From: JAJBWD01 sp041821285
GTDB taxonomy: Bacteria > Bacillota > Clostridia > Clostridiales > Clostridiaceae
Length of the DNA: 15,053 nt
Direction: 5' to 3'
NCBI GenBank assembly: GCA_041821285.1
Contig: JBGUER010000075.1
Location: 1 to 15,053 of the forward strand
Made by a program: the position numbers and the translations under genes. How positions within the stretch are numbered: position 1 is the stretch's first letter; every line of letters starts with the position of its first letter. Under the pieces are notes generated by a model. It searched no databases and was not told the DNA's origin. It saw only the letters and a list, made by a program, of their open reading frames with translations. Of the stretch, positions 1 through 7,472 are shown one piece after another.

Positions 1-1336
1 GTTTTATTTTATCAACATTTAAGCCATTACCATCATCTGCTACCTTTATTATGGCACTATTACCTTCTTGATAAGCTGTAAGCCTTATTATGCCTTTAGG
101 GTCTTTCCCTTTAGCTATTCTGTCTTCTCTGCTTTCTATTCCATGGTCTGCGGAATTTCTTATTAGATGAATAAGAGGCTCTCCAATTTCATCAATAACC
201 GTTCTATCAAGTTCAGTATCTTGTCCCTCTATTATTAATTCCATTTCTCTTCCCAAACTCACGGATAAATCTCTAATCATTCTTGGAAATTTATTGAATA
301 CCTGCTCTAAAGGAAGCATTCTTATCTTTAAAACTTGTTCTTGCAGGTCTGTTGTAGTCATTGATATTTGTTCTAGTATTTCCGAAAGTTCCTTTATATT
401 ATATTTATTTCCGATCAATTCTAATCTAGTTTTATTAATAACAAGTTCAGAAACCATATTCATAAATTTATCTAGACGATCAAGTTCAACTCTAACAGAT
501 TGATGAGCTCTCTTATCAGTTTTCTTTTTAGTCTTATTTTCAGATTTAGTTTTTATCTTATCATTAACTGGACTCTTTTTTTCTCTATCAATTTTGGGAT
601 TTTCTATTTTTTCTATATTTACACTTTTTATATCTGATATAGAAGTTATAATTTTCATAACTTCTTCTTTATTAATTTCTGTTATATAAACTAAATTTAT
701 TGTAAATTCAAAATTTTCACTTTCAATATCTTCTGTACTAGGAGAAGATTTTATAATATCTCCATTTTCATCTAAATTATTTATAATAATAAATGCTCTA
801 GCTGATTTTAACAATGTATCTTCTTCTAAATTTATATTAACTCTAAATACATTCATTTTAGCTTCTATTGCTTGATTAATAACATTAATATCATATTCAT
901 TTAATTTAAATTCAATATTAGTATTTTGTTTGGGTTGTACTTTTTTAACCGGTTTTTCTTTTCCAGATATCTCCAATAATTCATTAATAATATCTTCTAT
1001 AGGAATATTATCATCATTTTCTTCTTCTATGTTATCTACCATTTTTTCTAAGGTATCTAAACATTTAAAAAGTACAGTTAAAACATTTGATGTTACATTA
1101 AGTTCCTTATTTCTAAATTTGGATAATACGTCCTCCATCTTATGGGTAAGTTCTGCCATGTTTGAAAACTCCATAGTAGCTGATGCACCTTTTATAGAAT
1201 GTGCTACTCTGAATATTTCATTTAGTTTTTCTTCATTATCTGGTTCTTTTTCAAGAACCAAAAGAGATTCATTTAAATTTTGCAAATTTTCTTTTGTATC
1301 ATCTAAGAAAATTGACATATATTCTGATGTATCCAT
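1..1336 (-). CDS. cheA: Chemotaxis histidine kinase CheA (5' part; 3' end outside window)
   Basis: CheA autophosphorylates in response to receptor state and passes phosphate to CheY and CheB. The 445 residues in the window show the CheA domain order. The P1 Hpt domain carries the phospho-accepting His46 in AHSIKG. A P2-like region spans about 155-240. A Lys-rich linker (about 243-276) is followed by the P3 dimerisation helices (about 278-350). The P4 kinase domain starts with an N box (LIRNSADHGIE, 391-401) and the ATP-binding DxGxG motif (DDGNG, 434-438). The frame is open to base 1, so the rest of P4 and the CheW-like P5 are cut off by the window edge, not by mutation. The ATG follows AAGGAG by 8 bases, and this site overlaps the cheR stop codon 12 bases upstream. 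It is the last gene of the che operon seen here. Identity is certain. Confidence 0.97.
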   Translation of the reverse strand, partial: MDTSEYMSIFLDDTKENLQNLNESLLVLEKEPDNEEKLNEIFRVAHSIKGASATMEFSNMAELTHKMEDVLSKFRNKELNVTSNVLTVLFKCLDTLEKMVDNIEEENDDNIPIEDIINELLEISGKEKPVKKVQPKQNTNIEFKLNEYDINVINQAIEAKMNVFRVNINLEEDTLLKSARAFIIINNLDENGDIIKSSPSTEDIESENFEFTINLVYITEINKEEVMKIITSISDIKSVNIEKIENPKIDREKKSPVNDKIKTKSENKTKKKTDKRAHQSVRVELDRLDKFMNMVSELVINKTRLELIGNKYNIKELSEILEQISMTTTDLQEQVLKIRMLPLEQVFNKFPRMIRDLSVSLGREMELIIEGQDTELDRTVIDEIGEPLIHLIRNSADHGIESREDRIAKGKDPKGIIRLTAYQEGNSAIIKVADDGNGLNVDKIK

Positions 1337-1348
1337 AGGCTCTACTCC

Positions 1349-2116
1349 TTAATTTTTTTTATAAATAAAATTAGAAATTTTTTCTAATTTATAATCTTTA
1401 TAATTAAATATACTTTCTGTTGCACCGATGAAAAAATATCCACCTGTTTTTAATGATTCTGCCATATTCTCGAAAATTTTATTTTTTATTTCTGATTTAA
1501 AATATATTACTACATTTCTACAAATAATTAAATCAAAATTTTTTTCATATTTATCTATAATTAAATCATGTTTTTTAAAATTAATAATTTTTTTTAATTG
1601 ACTATTAATGCAATAAAAGTCATCATTTCTAGTGAAATATTTATTTAAATAGTTGTCATTTAAATTTTTTAATTCTACTGAAAGATATTCACCTTTTTTT
1701 GCTCTATTTAAAATATTAATATCAATATCAGTAGCTAATATAGTAGATTTACTTAATAAATTTAGATTAGCAAGAAGCATAGCAACTGAGTAAGGCTCAG
1801 CACCTGTTGAGCAAGCTGCACTCCATATTTTTATACTTTTATTGTTTTTAATAAAATCATTTTTAATTATATTCTCTAATTCTTTATATAATTCTGGGTT
1901 TCTGAAAAATTCAGTTACATTTATGTATATATGGTCTAAAAACTTAACTGATGCTTCTTTATCTTTTTTTAATAAATTTACATACTCATTAAAATCGTAA
2001 AGGCCTGATCTATTCATTTGACTGACTATTCTTCTATCTAATTGTGGTTCTTTATATGCAAATAAATCAATGTTATATTCTTTACAAGCCCATTTTTTAA
2101 ATTCCAGTATCTCCAT
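1349..2116 (-). CDS. cheR: Chemotaxis protein methyltransferase CheR
   Basis: CheR transfers methyl groups from S-adenosylmethionine to glutamates on chemoreceptors and works against CheB in adaptation. The 255 residues match a minimal CheR: an N-terminal helical domain (about 1-70), a motif region VTEFFRNPE (67-75), a glycine-rich SAM-binding motif WSAACSTGAEPYS (98-110), an acidic TDID (129-132) that would hold the SAM ribose, and CRNVVIYF (199-206). There is no C-terminal TPR extension. The ATG lies 12 bases after the cheB stop; the ribosome binding site (AGGTAGGTG) overlaps that stop (TAAGGTAGG). It precedes cheA by 12 bases and is clearly cotranscribed with it. Length and motifs are normal and nothing looks broken. 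Confidence 0.97.
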   Translation of the reverse strand: MEILEFKKWACKEYNIDLFAYKEPQLDRRIVSQMNRSGLYDFNEYVNLLKKDKEASVKFLDHIYINVTEFFRNPELYKELENIIKNDFIKNNKSIKIWSAACSTGAEPYSVAMLLANLNLLSKSTILATDIDINILNRAKKGEYLSVELKNLNDNYLNKYFTRNDDFYCINSQLKKIINFKKHDLIIDKYEKNFDLIICRNVVIYFKSEIKNKIFENMAESLKTGGYFFIGATESIFNYKDYKLEKISNFIYKKN

Positions 2117-2128
2117 ACAACACCTACC

Positions 2129-3151
2129 TTATTCTGTTAACTTAGTTAAATAATTACTTATTTCATTAATTGGTAAAACTATATCTATTTTTCCTGTGTT
2201 AAAAGCCATTTTGGGCATACCGTATATGGTACATGTAGATTCATCTTCTGAAATAGTTATTCCACCAGCATCTTTAACAAAAACTGAACCCTCAGTTCCA
2301 TCTCTACCCATACCAGTTAAAATTACACTAACTAGTTTATTTTTATAAACATTAGACGCAGATATAAATAATTTATCAACAGCTGGTCTAACACCCCATA
2401 TATTAGGTTCTTTATTTAGACTAATATATTTTTTGTCTTCAATAACCATGTGATAATCACCTGGTGCTATATAAACACAATTTTTTTCTATAATATCATT
2501 TTGTTTTGCTTCCACAACTTTTAATTTACTATTTAAATTTAATCTTTCTGCAAAAGCTTTTGTGAAATTAGCAGGCATGTGTTGTACTACAAAAATAGGA
2601 ACATCTAAATTACCTGGTAAGTTCGTAATAACTTCATGTAAAGCTCTTGGTCCTCCTGTTGAAGCTCCCAATACAATTGCTTCAACTTTACATGATTTGT
2701 TGATGTGTTTGATTGTTTGATTGTTTATAGAAACTGTTTTCTTTTTTACAACTTTCAAACTTGCTTTTATTTTTTTTATCAATTCAGTTTCAATTTTATA
2801 CAAATTAGTAAAATTTGTGCCTGTTGGTTTTTCTATGAAATCAAAAGCACCTTGATTTAAACATTCTATAGTTATGTCAGCAATATGTCTAGAAGCTGAA
2901 CTAACCATAATTACATTGCAGTTATAATTTTTTTTCTTTATTTCCTTTAATGCCTCAAGTCCATTTAATTTTGGCATCTCTATATCCATAGTTACAATGT
3001 CTGGATTATATAGTTCAACTTTTTTTAAAGCCTCTTCACCATCTCTTGCAGTGGATACAATAATCATATTTTCTTGTGAGTTAATAATATCTGATAATAT
3101 TTTCCTCATCAAGGCAGAGTCATCAACTACTAATACTTTTACTAAATCCAT
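2129..3151 (-). CDS. cheB: Chemotaxis response regulator / protein-glutamate methylesterase CheB
   Basis: CheB removes receptor methyl esters after phosphorylation by CheA, and many CheBs also deamidate receptor glutamines. The 340 residues show an N-terminal receiver domain with the acidic pair Asp10-Asp11, phospho-acceptor Asp56 (VTMDIEMP) and Lys108 (IEKP). A linker spans about 125-153. The C-terminal methylesterase domain has the Ser164 nucleophile in GASTGGP, His191 in VVQHMP and Asp284 in TGMGRDG, the expected Ser-His-Asp triad. The ATG follows AAGGGAG by a few bases, 14 bases downstream of the cheD stop. Because CheD is encoded next door, the deamidase activity may be mainly CheD's work; that is inference. 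All key residues are present. Confidence 0.97.
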   Translation of the reverse strand: MDLVKVLVVDDSALMRKILSDIINSQENMIIVSTARDGEEALKKVELYNPDIVTMDIEMPKLNGLEALKEIKKKNYNCNVIMVSSASRHIADITIECLNQGAFDFIEKPTGTNFTNLYKIETELIKKIKASLKVVKKKTVSINNQTIKHINKSCKVEAIVLGASTGGPRALHEVITNLPGNLDVPIFVVQHMPANFTKAFAERLNLNSKLKVVEAKQNDIIEKNCVYIAPGDYHMVIEDKKYISLNKEPNIWGVRPAVDKLFISASNVYKNKLVSVILTGMGRDGTEGSVFVKDAGGITISEDESTCTIYGMPKMAFNTGKIDIVLPINEISNYLTKLTE

Positions 3152-3165
3152 AACGTCTCCCTTCT

Positions 3166-3645
3166 CTATAATTCTTTTGTATCTTTTCCAACAGTTCTAA
3201 TTGTGACTTTACCAGTTAATGTGTCAACCATTAACGTTCTCCCACAACTTCCTCCCACATCTTCTTTATCAATAGTTATATTTAATTGTTCTAGTTTGTT
3301 TTTAACAGCTAAATAATTTCTTGTTCCTATATCCATATTTAAACTTTTATCTCCAAAATTAAACATAGAAGAACCACCTGCTATTTTTACCTGTAAAAGA
3401 TTTTGACTGCATCCTTTCTTTTCCATTTCTCTTAAAAGTAGTGGAATTCCTAAATCTGCAAATTTAAATGGATTTTCAACTTTATTAAATTGAGTACTAT
3501 CTGGTAGCATTATATGAAGTAACCCTCCAATTTTTTTTACATTGTCATAGAGTATTACTCCTATACAAGATCCAAGACCGTAGGCTATTAATAAGTCAGG
3601 GTTTTCTGCAATTTTATATTCTCCAATTCCGACTTTCTTCTCCAT
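3166..3645 (-). CDS. cheD: Chemoreceptor glutamine deamidase CheD
   Basis: CheD converts specific receptor glutamines to methylatable glutamates and, in Bacillus and Thermotoga, also binds the CheY-P phosphatase CheC. The 159 residues align without gaps over the N-terminus to my recollection of Thermotoga maritima CheD: VGIGEY (5-10), GLGSC with catalytic Cys27, and LLHIMLPDS with catalytic His44, then the KIAGGSSMF motif (about 87-95). Position 21, a threonine in the Thermotoga enzyme, is alanine here (read directly from codon GCC), so activity may differ. The ATG is 2 bases after the cheW stop and its AAGGAG site lies in the last cheW codons, so translational coupling is likely. CheC is not in the window. 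Confidence 0.95.
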   Translation of the reverse strand: MEKKVGIGEYKIAENPDLLIAYGLGSCIGVILYDNVKKIGGLLHIMLPDSTQFNKVENPFKFADLGIPLLLREMEKKGCSQNLLQVKIAGGSSMFNFGDKSLNMDIGTRNYLAVKNKLEQLNITIDKEDVGGSCGRTLMVDTLTGKVTIRTVGKDTKEL

Positions 3646-3647
3646 AA

Positions 3648-4109
3648 CTACTCCTTAGCTTTAATTAATTCTTCTCTTTCTTCATCTATTAATATCAAAT
3701 CTAAATCAATTAGTATTGCATGTGAATCATTATACTTAAATAAACCTTCAATATATCTTTTTGAAACACCAGATACTTCTTTTGCAGGAACTTCAATGTC
3801 TAATTTATTAGTATCCATAACTGCCATAACTTCATCTACTAGTATTCCAACTTTGCATATATCATTTAATAAAACAATAACCTTTTGTTGAAAATTATCA
3901 CTATTCATTTCCATATTGAATCTTTTAGGTAAACTTATTATCGGTAGTGCCTTCCCATTATAGTCCATAAATCCTTCAACAAAACAAGGAGATTCTGGTA
4001 TTTTAGTAATATTAGTAGCTTCTAAAATTCTTTCTACTTTCATTGCATCAGAAGCAAAAATAATATCTCCAATGTTAAAAACTAAAGTTTTCATTCCTTC
4101 ATTTTTCAT
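3648..4109 (-). CDS. cheW: Chemotaxis coupling protein CheW
   Basis: CheW is the cytoplasmic SH3-like adaptor that links receptors to CheA. The 153 residues follow the CheW pattern: KTLVFNIGDIIFA at the N-terminus, KVERILE (24-30), TKIPESPCFVEGFMDYNG (35-52) leading into ALPIISL, then VIVLLNDICKVGILVDEV (77-94). The usual NLRG tetrapeptide before the PVIDL-like strand is DYNG here, so the conserved arginine is replaced by Asn51. The first ATG is preferred over the Met6 ATG, because AGGGGG lies 5 bases upstream of it and overlaps the stop of the preceding gene. The context between a DUF342 gene and cheD supports the call. It could be a specialised rather than the only CheW in the genome. Confidence 0.93.
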   Translation of the reverse strand: MKNEGMKTLVFNIGDIIFASDAMKVERILEATNITKIPESPCFVEGFMDYNGKALPIISLPKRFNMEMNSDNFQQKVIVLLNDICKVGILVDEVMAVMDTNKLDIEVPAKEVSGVSKRYIEGLFKYNDSHAILIDLDLILIDEEREELIKAKE

Positions 4110-4118
4110 ATTAACCCC

Positions 4119-5900
4119 CTATAATTTAAAATAATCTAACTGTATTTCATGATCTTTATTAATATAAGCTACAAAATTTTTACAAGCTACATTAGTTATT
4201 GTTTCTATTTCACCTATTTTAATTTTTGTATTTGAATAAACAATATCTGCCCGAATAGTACCTTTTTCAGATACAATAAGAGAGGTTCTTGACGCTGCTG
4301 GACTCCCTACTATTTTTAAATTTATTTCATCCTTTGCTATAAGTTCTCCACCCCTTATTACAGATTTATTTTGAAGAGCTATAATGCTGCCATTTGATTT
4401 TATATTTGATATATATGAGCCACTACCCGTTATATAGATAGTCCCACTTGCTAACATTGTAGAATCTTGAATATATGATACACGAATATCTACTGGAAGA
4501 GATATTTGAGACTCAAGTTCAATTAGTTTTTCTTTAATAATAGGTTTTATCTCATCTAATTCACCATAATTTTTTATATTGATAGGTGCTACTCCTATTA
4601 TTTTATTTTTAATAAAATTTATAATTTTATCGCTAGCCTCATTATCTTTATTTTTAGTTATATCCTTTATTAATTTGAATGATATCAAAGGAAGATCCTT
4701 GAATTTTTTTTCTATCAAAATTTTTATTACTTCTCCATCACTTCTACCATTCCCTAAAATGTTGAATTTTTTAACCTCAGCTACAGTTTCTATTAAGGAA
4801 TTTATTCTATTTAAAAAATTATTTAAATTATTTTTATATTCAATAATATCGGTATCTTCGCCACCAGCTATAATTTTAGAGTTCAAAACATTTTTTCTAA
4901 CTGAAACATTATTTTTAGAATATACAGTAGCTGATTCCAGTCCACCTCCAACATCCACACTATTTCCAGATATTATTTCCATTCCTTCTCTCACTGAACC
5001 AGAAATAATAATATCACCAGAAAATTTAATGTTGCCAGTTTTTATATCCACATCACCATCTATTTTATGGGTATTAAAAACATAAATATAATCTTTTATT
5101 ATTGATGGTTTACCAGTCCTTGTAGCTATTAATGTTTCTTCATTTAAAAGTTTACATCCATCTTTGTATTTAATCTTTAATTTTTTAGCATTTATTTTCT
5201 TTATTTCTTTTCCAAATACATTAATGCCATTTTCCCCAATCTTACCTCTTATTATTATTGCTAGCACATCACCCTGATTTATAATACTTACATAACCGAT
5301 GCTTTTAAAATCAATATTACCAAATTCGTCTTCTTTATAATCTTTATTATTAGTAAAATTATAAATTAGTTCATCTTTTTCATCATTAATGGGTTGCTTC
5401 CCTTTTGCTATAATGATTTTTACATTTTCTTCATTATTAGAACATTTTTTTATGTTTTCTTTAATAATACCATATTTTATACCATTTTTTAATAGTTCTT
5501 GATTAATTTCTTCTTCTTTATATTTTTCAGGATAAGATTCTTTAATATCTAATTCTAAAGTAATGATTTTCCCATGTTGCTCTTTTAAGTTATATTCTAT
5601 ATTTGGTGAATATAACTTATTCATATAAGCTTCACACTTGTCATTTGAATAACTAAATTCAATTTTTCTACTTTCAATAATATTGTTTCTATTAATTTTT
5701 ACATCTATATGACTTTTTTCATAAACTTCTATTTGTGCTTTTATTTCTTTTTCATCAACAAATAGAACTACATCCTTTGAAGGTATTAATATTGCTGGCC
5801 TTCCGTTTTTATTAGGATTTTTTACTACTATTTCATTGTTTTTTATGGTTATCATTCCGTCTAACCTATTTTCTAAATTTATAGAAGATTCTTTACTCAT
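4119..5900 (-). CDS. FapA family (DUF342) beta-helix protein, putative flagellar/polar assembly factor
   Basis: This 593-residue protein belongs to the DUF342/FapA family. A divergent N-terminal region (about 1-130) precedes the typical FapA N domain, with NGIKYGI (139-145), IIIAKGKQP (162-170), GNIDF (194-198) and repeated Gly-turns. The signature GDVDIKTGNIKFSGD (282-296) starts a right-handed beta-helix (about 282-350), interrupted by a helical, Lys-rich segment (about 352-470) and resumed at about 475-575. There is no signal peptide or membrane segment. The name comes from a Vibrio FapA implicated in flagellar assembly; the biochemical role in clostridia is not established. A GTG three codons upstream is in frame but overlaps the AAGGAG site, so the ATG at 5900, 8 bases after AAGGAG, is the start. 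It lies directly upstream of cheW (9 bases), which supports a motility role. Confidence 0.85.
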   Translation of the reverse strand: MSKESSINLENRLDGMITIKNNEIVVKNPNKNGRPAILIPSKDVVLFVDEKEIKAQIEVYEKSHIDVKINRNNIIESRKIEFSYSNDKCEAYMNKLYSPNIEYNLKEQHGKIITLELDIKESYPEKYKEEEINQELLKNGIKYGIIKENIKKCSNNEENVKIIIAKGKQPINDEKDELIYNFTNNKDYKEDEFGNIDFKSIGYVSIINQGDVLAIIIRGKIGENGINVFGKEIKKINAKKLKIKYKDGCKLLNEETLIATRTGKPSIIKDYIYVFNTHKIDGDVDIKTGNIKFSGDIIISGSVREGMEIISGNSVDVGGGLESATVYSKNNVSVRKNVLNSKIIAGGEDTDIIEYKNNLNNFLNRINSLIETVAEVKKFNILGNGRSDGEVIKILIEKKFKDLPLISFKLIKDITKNKDNEASDKIINFIKNKIIGVAPINIKNYGELDEIKPIIKEKLIELESQISLPVDIRVSYIQDSTMLASGTIYITGSGSYISNIKSNGSIIALQNKSVIRGGELIAKDEINLKIVGSPAASRTSLIVSEKGTIRADIVYSNTKIKIGEIETITNVACKNFVAYINKDHEIQLDYFKL

Positions 5901-5916
5901 ATAGATCACTCCTTAA

Positions 5917-6747
5917 TTAGGTTATCGTTTTTCCTGTGTATATCTTAATAGATTTATCTATAAATAAATTATATTTATTTATTAAATCTAAAATCAATGA
6001 ATTTGATGACGAATTAAACTTATAACTAGAAACAGATTTTATAGGTAAAATTTTTGGTGAAGTACCACATAAAAATAACCCATCAAAAGATATAATATCC
6101 TCTTTTTTTAATCGTATTTCATTAACTTTTATATTAGAATTTTTACATATTTCTAGTATAATTTCTCTAGTGATTCCTTTTAAAACTAAATCACTAGGTG
6201 AAGTATATATTTGATTTCCTTTTATAAGGAAAATGTTTGAACGACTTCCCTCAGTTATATATCCATCTTCATCAAATAATATAGCTTCAAATACATTATC
6301 TTGTTTTATTTTCAAATTAATTTTTTCTCTTAATGATATGTCAATATATTTTACATTTGGATTTTTTCTTTTAGCAGAAAAAAGTATTGTATCTATGCCA
6401 TTAATGTAATCACCTTGTTTGGGATAATTATGTGGAACAAAGTATAAATATATTAATTTATTATTAAAATCTAAAACAATCTTTATATTACCAACTTCTA
6501 CATTGTTTATATTTATAAGTTTATCTATATCTTTTATTAATTGATCATCATTATGAAATTTAGAAAAATTACTAAGTTTTATAGAATCATTAAGTCTAGT
6601 AATGTGTTTTTCTAAAAATAACGGCACTTTTTCTATTACTCTTAGTACTTCATATATTAAATTTTTGCCAGTTATATTTATATCATTATTAACTTCCTTT
6701 TCCTGTCTATTGACAATTATAAATTTATTATTTATTTTTTCTCTCAT
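5917..6747 (-). CDS. Class IV (fold-type IV) PLP-dependent aminotransferase or aminodeoxychorismate lyase-like enzyme
   Basis: The 276-residue product is a fold-type IV PLP enzyme, the family of branched-chain and D-amino-acid aminotransferases and 4-amino-4-deoxychorismate lyase (PabC). Visible family features are LEKHITRL (45-52), the probable PLP lysine Lys133 in NVKY, EAILFDEDGYITEGSRSNIF with PLP-contacting Glu166, KGITR (190-194), and GTSPKILPI (228-236). The lysine context resembles PabC more than BCAT, but no pabA/pabB genes are near, and the substrate cannot be fixed from sequence. The ATG sits 9 bases after the HAD phosphatase stop, with an AGAGG site. It is followed 16 bases later by the FapA-like gene, so it appears to be part of the same transcript as the chemotaxis genes, which is an unusual place for an amino-acid enzyme. 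Confidence 0.85.
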   Translation of the reverse strand: MREKINNKFIIVNRQEKEVNNDINITGKNLIYEVLRVIEKVPLFLEKHITRLNDSIKLSNFSKFHNDDQLIKDIDKLININNVEVGNIKIVLDFNNKLIYLYFVPHNYPKQGDYINGIDTILFSAKRKNPNVKYIDISLREKINLKIKQDNVFEAILFDEDGYITEGSRSNIFLIKGNQIYTSPSDLVLKGITREIILEICKNSNIKVNEIRLKKEDIISFDGLFLCGTSPKILPIKSVSSYKFNSSSNSLILDLINKYNLFIDKSIKIYTGKTIT

Positions 6748-6756
6748 AATGTACCT

Positions 6757-7398
6757 CTATTTCCATTTAAGTATAGATATATTTTTACTTCGTTTTTTAT
6801 AATTAATTAAAAATGGATTTCCAACTATCTTAAATAATGGTAAATCTGACAAAGAATCAGAATACATATAGGAATTTTCATAATCCACTTCTAGTCCTTC
6901 TTTACTTATTACCTCATATAGTCTTTTAACTTTTTCTTCACCTTTGCAATTATCACCAAAGAATTTACCAGTATAGACTCCATCTATTATTTCTAATTTA
7001 GTACCTATGATTCTATCAATTTCCTTTATTTCATATAATTCATTTAAATAAAATTCAGGCGAGGCTGATATTAAATATATCTTGCATCCTTCCGCTTTTC
7101 TCTTCTTTATGGTTTCATGAGCTTCATTGTATATTATCTTACTCAATTTGCTTTCATAAAAATCACTAGAAATTTCAGATAAATCTTCTTCACTTACCCC
7201 CTTCAAAAAAGATATAAAAACCTGTTTTGATTGTTTAGCTGAAAATAATTTTAAACCATAGAATAAACCTGCTATTAATACTTTTGGTAGGTATATAATA
7301 TATTTAATATTATTCTTTAACATAAACAAATAAAATTGTATTAAAGTTTCTTTTTTAGTTAATGTAAAATCAACATCGAATATAGCGAGTTTTGTCAT
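6757..7398 (-). CDS. HAD superfamily subfamily IB phosphatase (SerB-like)
   Basis: This 213-residue protein is a HAD hydrolase of the IB group, which includes phosphoserine phosphatase. Motif I is FDVDFT with nucleophile Asp8 and general acid Asp10. A helical cap follows (about 15-90) with a strongly hydrophobic stretch (about 33-52). Motif II is Ser111 in YLISASPE. Motif III is the Lys within GDNCKGEEKV (148-157), and motif IV is YSDSLSDLPL with Asp181 and Asp185. The GEEKV context fits the IB family, but the substrate is unknown; a phosphoserine-like or phospholipid-related monoester is possible. The ATG follows AGGAGG by 7 bases. It is the first gene of the long operon that continues through the PLP enzyme into the chemotaxis genes. 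A candidate promoter is just upstream, after the DUF1292 terminator. Confidence 0.88.
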   Translation of the reverse strand: MTKLAIFDVDFTLTKKETLIQFYLFMLKNNIKYIIYLPKVLIAGLFYGLKLFSAKQSKQVFISFLKGVSEEDLSEISSDFYESKLSKIIYNEAHETIKKRKAEGCKIYLISASPEFYLNELYEIKEIDRIIGTKLEIIDGVYTGKFFGDNCKGEEKVKRLYEVISKEGLEVDYENSYMYSDSLSDLPLFKIVGNPFLINYKKRSKNISILKWK

Positions 7399-7420
7399 AA
7401 ATACGCCTCCTATAATATAT

Positions 7421-7449
7421 AGTATACATATTATTTCAAAAAATATAAA
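7421..7449 (-). promoter_or_regulatory. Candidate promoter of the HAD-aminotransferase-fapA-che operon
   Basis: On the minus strand TTTATA (7449-7444), 17 bases, then TATACT (7426-7421) gives 4/6 and 5/6 matches to sigma-A hexamers, about 23 bases before the start codon. The -35 box lies in the foot of the preceding terminator, so it is packed tightly. Other readings in this A+T-rich gap are possible; one (TTGAAA with TATTAT) would place the start inside the ribosome binding site and was set aside. Confidence 0.3.
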
Positions 7450-7469
7450 GAGCTGAATTAACAGCTCTT
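7438..7469 (-). terminator. Rho-independent terminator after the DUF1292 gene
   Basis: Minus-strand stem AAGAGCTG / CAGCTCTT (8 bp, 6-base loop; 7469-7448) is followed by TTTATATTTTTT. It starts 3 bases after the DUF1292 stop codon and separates that gene from the HAD-che operon. Confidence 0.85.
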
Positions 7470-7472
7470 AAA

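Noticed and set aside
1..1336. cheA as a truncated pseudogene
   Set aside because: The frame is open to the first base of the window; the missing C-terminus is an edge effect.
930..1352. 140-codon plus-strand open frame over the start of cheA
   Set aside because: Antisense to the conserved P1 and P2 regions of CheA; Ser/Phe-rich as expected for a shadow of Lys/Glu-rich codons.
4579..5085. 168-codon plus-strand open frame inside the FapA-like gene
   Set aside because: Antisense to a clear DUF342 coding region; composition is hydrophobic shadow sequence without a start signal.
5901..5909. GTG start three codons upstream for the FapA-like gene
   Set aside because: The GTG overlaps the AAGGAG site, leaving no spacing; the ATG at 5900 is spaced correctly.
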